Below are positions 35,256-38,626 of a stretch of 38,626 nucleotides of DNA, piece after piece (position 1 is the first letter of the stretch; each line of letters begins with the position of its first letter). The notes beneath the pieces were generated by a model. That model ran no database searches and had not been told where the DNA came from. It saw only the letters and a program-made list of their open reading frames with translations. The stretch covers positions 1 through 38,626 of the forward strand of contig JAVEES010000130.1 in NCBI GenBank assembly GCA_030840285.1. The letters are read 5' to 3'. Position numbers and translations under genes: made by a program. Source of the DNA: Pseudonocardiales bacterium (GTDB lineage: Bacteria; Actinomycetota; Actinomycetes; Mycobacteriales; Jatrophihabitantaceae).

Positions 35256-35322
35256 ACCCGGCGCCCCAACGCACTGAAACCCGGCGCCCCGACGCTGTGA
35301 ACCCGGCGTCGCGACGCGCTGA
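35252..35322. repeat. 22/23-bp periodic repeat array, three units plus partial, consensus CTGAACCCGGCGCCCCGACGCG
   Basis: ctgaacccggcgccccaacgca / ctgaaacccggcgccccgacgct / gtgaacccggcgtcgcgacgcg / ctga; the ROK stop codon is in the first unit. Confidence 0.85.
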
Positions 35323-35328
35323 GGTGAG

Positions 35329-36165
35329 CTATCGCACCGGCGGCGGGCTGAACGAGCGCACGTCGAGGGCATCCACCGGTCCGTCACCGCTCCCGATTCC
35401 GACCAGCCCGTTGAGCACGGCGTCGCTGGCGACCCGGCTTGCCCGGTGGGCCGCGTCCACCAGCGAATCGCCCCGCGCCAGGCATGCCGCGAGAGCGGCC
35501 GAGTGCGTGCAGCCGGCCCCATGGGTCGCCTCGACGGGATGCCGGACGACCGCGATGTCGTAATGATTCTCGCCGTCGAACAAGTGGTCGACCGGTCGAG
35601 CGCCGTGACCGCCGGTGACCAAGGCGCCCCCGGCCCCCATCATGACCAGTGCCTCGCTGAGTTCTTTCCGGTCCTCGGTCTGCATCCCGGTGAGCGCCTG
35701 AGCCTCCATGAGGTTGGGCGTGATCACCGTCGAGAGCGGGAAGAGCGTTTCCATCAAGGTGCCGATCGCATCGTCGCGCAACAGCGTCGCACCAGAGGAC
35801 GCCAGCATGACGGGATCGACCACCAGCGGCAGGTTCGTTGCGCGCAGCGCGTCGGCCACGGCAGCGATGATCGGAGCAGAGAACAGCATGCCGGTCTTGA
35901 TCGCCGCCGGCGGCAGGTCGGCCAGCACGGCCTCGATCTGAGCGGTGACGAATTCCGGCGGGCACTCGTGGACAGCGGTGACCCCGACGGTGTTCTGCGC
36001 GGTCAGGGCGACGATCGCCGACGTGCCGTGCACCCCGCACCGGGCGAAGGCCTTGATATCCGCTTGGATTCCCGCGCCGCCCCCCGAGTCCGACGACGCG
36101 ATTGTCAGCGCTCGGGCAGGCATCGCACGGTTGGTGGACTGGGACGGGGTTGCGCTGGGCTGCAT
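35329..36165 (-). CDS. thiD: Bifunctional hydroxymethylpyrimidine kinase/phosphomethylpyrimidine kinase
   Basis: ALTIASSDSGGGAGIQADIKAFARCGVHGTSAIVALTAQNTVGV, VVDPVMLASSGATLL, HPVEATHGAGCTHSAALAACLARG. Confidence 0.96.
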   Translation of the reverse strand: MQPSATPSQSTNRAMPARALTIASSDSGGGAGIQADIKAFARCGVHGTSAIVALTAQNTVGVTAVHECPPEFVTAQIEAVLADLPPAAIKTGMLFSAPIIAAVADALRATNLPLVVDPVMLASSGATLLRDDAIGTLMETLFPLSTVITPNLMEAQALTGMQTEDRKELSEALVMMGAGGALVTGGHGARPVDHLFDGENHYDIAVVRHPVEATHGAGCTHSAALAACLARGDSLVDAAHRASRVASDAVLNGLVGIGSGDGPVDALDVRSFSPPPVR

Positions 36166-36190
36166 GTGTGCACCGTACTAACCTGTACCC

Positions 36191-36312
36191 GTCCCCGCGG
36201 GAGCCCATCCACATCGGGCTGAGAGGGTGGCAGTGCCGTCGGCGCCTGGCGTCCGGCGGCGGGGCCTCCGACCGCTTGAACCTGATCCGGCTAATACCGG
36301 CGAAGGGAGAGG
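36191..36312 (+). ncRNA. TPP riboswitch (THI element)
   Basis: gcggGAgcccatccacatcGGGCTGAGAggg...GACCGCTTGAACCTGATCCGGcTAATACCGGCGaAGGGA conserved core. Confidence 0.96.
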
Positions 36313-36321
36313 TGGTCACAC

Positions 36322-37728
36322 ATGTCCACTGTCACCGAGCACAACAAGATCGCCGATCACCCCGGGCCGGTCGCCCGAAAGGCCGAAGCGCCCACCACGT
36401 TGACCGAGGCGGCTCCCCGCACCCTCGGGCTGCTCGACCAGTTCGGCTTCTGGGGAAACCTCGGGGTCAGCCTCTTCGGCCTGACCACCGCCAGCACCGT
36501 GATGTACGCGGTGCTCGACAAGCCACTGCCAGTCGCTGGGACGATCCTCGCGCTCGTCGTGGGCACGCTGCTCGGCGGCGCGATTCTGGGAATCTCACTC
36601 ATGCTCGGTGCCCGCAACGGGGTGCCCGCCATGGTGTTGTTGCGAGGCGTGCTCGGGGCAAAGGCCTCCTACTTGCCCACCGCCCTCAACGTTCTGCAGA
36701 ACCTCGGCTGGGGGACGTTCGAAATCGTGCTCATCGCCGAGAGCCTGCGGTCGGTCGTTCACGACAACCTGCCGCGCTGGTTGTGTGTGCTGATCGCGGG
36801 AGCGATCACGACCGCCCTGACGATCCGGCCGCTGGGATCGATCCGGGTACTGCGCAAGTACGTCACGGCGCTCGTCGTGCTGGCAACGGTCGTGCTCGCG
36901 ATCGGCCTGTTGAACCGGCCGATCCCGCATGTCGCGGGCAGTTCGTGGGGCGGCTTCTGGCTCGGTGTGGATGCGGTGGTAGCGGTGTCGATCTCCTGGG
37001 TCCCGTTGGGCGCGGACTATTCGCGCCATTCCCGGACCGAGCGCGCGGCGTTCCTCGGAGGTTTCGTCGGCTATGGCGCGACGCAGATCGCCTGCTACCT
37101 GGTCGGCTTGATCGCGCTCTTGCAGGTGCTCGCGGACCCGTCGAAGATCTTCGATCTCTACCTGAGCCTGCCGCTGGGCACTATCGCGCTGGTCATACTG
37201 ATCCTTCGCGAGACCGACCAGAGCTTTGCCAACACCTACTCGACCGCCTTGTCGATCCAGAACCTGCGGCCGCACTGGGATCGTCGGGTGCTCTCGGTGG
37301 CGATCGGGACGCTGATCACGCTCGCCGCGCTGAAGATCCAGATCGGTGACTACTACAACTTCCTCGCCCTGATCGGCGCGGTGTTCGTGCCGATGTCCGG
37401 CGTCCTGGTGGCGGCGTGGGTGCGTACCCGGGGCGATGGGCTGGACTTTTCGGAGACGGCGCCGACGCGTCCCGGCATGCTCACCGCCTGGCTCGCCGGT
37501 TTCATCAGCTACCAGCTTCTGAATCCCGGTTTGCTGGCGCACTGGTCATCGTTCTGGAGCCGGATCGGGGATGCGCTGCACACCACGGGGCACGTCTGGC
37601 TATCGGCATCGGTGACGTCGTTCGTACTGGCGCTGCTGGTTGCCCTGCCGTTTGCGGGCAACCGTCCGGGAACCAAGCGCGGAAACGGAAAACTTGACGA
37701 TGAGGATCAAGTAGCGTTGAAACCGTGA
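36322..37728 (+). CDS. NCS1-family permease, CytX-like (putative HMP/thiamine-precursor transporter)
   Basis: Multi-TM; LLDQFGFWGNLGVSLFGLTTASTVMY, ISWVPLGADYSRHSRTERAAFLGGFVGY; under a TPP riboswitch. Confidence 0.92.
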   Translation: MSTVTEHNKIADHPGPVARKAEAPTTLTEAAPRTLGLLDQFGFWGNLGVSLFGLTTASTVMYAVLDKPLPVAGTILALVVGTLLGGAILGISLMLGARNGVPAMVLLRGVLGAKASYLPTALNVLQNLGWGTFEIVLIAESLRSVVHDNLPRWLCVLIAGAITTALTIRPLGSIRVLRKYVTALVVLATVVLAIGLLNRPIPHVAGSSWGGFWLGVDAVVAVSISWVPLGADYSRHSRTERAAFLGGFVGYGATQIACYLVGLIALLQVLADPSKIFDLYLSLPLGTIALVILILRETDQSFANTYSTALSIQNLRPHWDRRVLSVAIGTLITLAALKIQIGDYYNFLALIGAVFVPMSGVLVAAWVRTRGDGLDFSETAPTRPGMLTAWLAGFISYQLLNPGLLAHWSSFWSRIGDALHTTGHVWLSASVTSFVLALLVALPFAGNRPGTKRGNGKLDDEDQVALKP

Positions 37729-38501
37729 CTACGTTTCCCGTTCGAATCGCTGTACAACTCCAACCCCAGCACGCCGATTACGCAACTATCCGCCGAGCGC
37801 TGGCCGAAGCCGAAGATATGGGCGTGGACGTCGCGTTCAACTGGGACCATTTCTATCCGCTCTATGGTGAGCCCGACGGCAAGCATTTCGAATGCTGGAC
37901 GATGCTCGCGGCCTGGGCGGAGCAGACCACGCGCGTCGAAATCGGTGCTCTGGTCAGCTGCAACAGCTACCGCAATCCCGAGCTGCTCGCCGACATGGCG
38001 CGCACCGTCGATCACATCAGTGACGGACGGCTGATCCTGGGCATCGGTTCCGGGTGGTTCGAGCGCGATTACGCCGAGTACGGCTATGAATTCGGCACCG
38101 CGGGCGGCCGCCTGGACGACCTCGCGAAGTCGTTGCCACGGATCGAAGAGCGGTGGGCCAAGCTCAATCCCGCGCCGACCCGAAAGATCCCGGTCCTCAT
38201 CGGTGGTGGCGGCGAGAAGAAGACGCTACGCCTCGTTGCCAGGCATGCAGACCTCTGGCACTCGTTCAGCGATCTCGAGACGCTCAAGCGCAAGTCGGCG
38301 GTGCTGGACAAGTGGTGCTCAGAGATCGGCCGCGACTCCTCGCAGATCGAGCGGTCGGTCGGAGCGCCGGAGGGCGAGCCTGCCGAGGTCGGACCGGCAT
38401 ATCTGGAAGCCGGCGCGACTCTCTTCACCGTGGGCCTCACCGGTCCCACCTACGACCTCTCCGGTCTCAAGAAGTGGATCACCTGGCGGGACAGCCTGTA
38501 G
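37725..38501 (+). CDS. LLM-class (F420-dependent type) oxidoreductase
   Basis: RALAEAEDMGVDVAFNWDHFYPLYGEPDGKHFECWTMLAAWAEQTTRVEIGALVSCNSYRNPELLADMARTVDHISDGRLILGIGSGWFERDYAEYGYEFGT. Confidence 0.95.
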   Translation: MTTFPVRIAVQLQPQHADYATIRRALAEAEDMGVDVAFNWDHFYPLYGEPDGKHFECWTMLAAWAEQTTRVEIGALVSCNSYRNPELLADMARTVDHISDGRLILGIGSGWFERDYAEYGYEFGTAGGRLDDLAKSLPRIEERWAKLNPAPTRKIPVLIGGGGEKKTLRLVARHADLWHSFSDLETLKRKSAVLDKWCSEIGRDSSQIERSVGAPEGEPAEVGPAYLEAGATLFTVGLTGPTYDLSGLKKWITWRDSL

Positions 38502-38513
38502 AGCCCAGCCTCG

Positions 38514-38626
38514 TCAGATCATCCCGTCCAGCAGGCCTTCATACGGCGAGGACGCCTGAGCCCACCAGCGCCGGCTCATCCGGCCGGCCTGGTGGGCGTC
38601 GCGGCCGGCCTGTACGGCCAGGCGCA
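38514..38626 (-). CDS. thiG: Thiazole synthase ThiG, C-terminal end only (gene continues past the window)
   Basis: Minus-strand translation ...RLAVQAGRDAHQAGRMSRRWWAQASSPYEGLLDGMI*, resembling the conserved ThiG C-terminus. Confidence 0.85.
   Translation of the reverse strand, partial: RLAVQAGRDAHQAGRMSRRWWAQASSPYEGLLDGMI

Noticed and set aside
35252-35322. CRISPR array or attachment-site array
   Set aside because: Contiguous repeats, no spacers, no integrase or cas genes.
36102-37349. 415-aa plus-strand ORF overlapping the TPP riboswitch and transporter
   Set aside because: Runs through the riboswitch and is out of frame with the transporter; composition typical of GC shadow frames.

Overview
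High-GC actinobacterial chromosomal window, mostly ordinary core and accessory metabolism, with no phage, integrase, intact IS element or CRISPR array visible. Main blocks: (i) an ECF sigma factor with a membrane partner and a small membrane protein (minus strand); (ii) a probably frameshifted secreted aromatic-rich protein, a truncated Rv3651/DUF5593-like gene and a RicT/PSP1-domain protein; (iii) several exported enzymes (Tat phospholipase C, amidase, endonuclease/exonuclease/phosphatase) and single-gene units (LysR, GNAT, TfoX-N, DUF5666-like, DinB); (iv) a response regulator-histidine kinase-GT39 operon followed by a canonical intrinsic terminator and a GT2-GtrA fusion; (v) tRNA-Thr(CGT); (vi) a methyltransferase/SRPBCC/SDR/Vms1-like stretch; (vii) a lutABC lactate-utilisation operon with a divergent FadR-type regulator and two perfect TGGTCnGACCA operators; (viii) a LAxTG (sortase-E-like) surface protein; (ix) a translationally coupled yibE/F-mycothione reductase-ROK kinase operon; (x) a thiamine region: thiD, TPP riboswitch, NCS1 (CytX-like) transporter, coupled LLM flavin/F420 oxidoreductase, and the 3' end of thiG at the window edge. 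The least explained signals are non-coding. Palindromic repeats fall into two or three related sequence families, and six copies in this window sit just downstream of stop codons. Two arrays of about 22-bp periodic repeats share an AACC(C)GGCGC core and bracket the yibE-mtr-ROK operon. All family assignments come from reading the translations; no database search was run.
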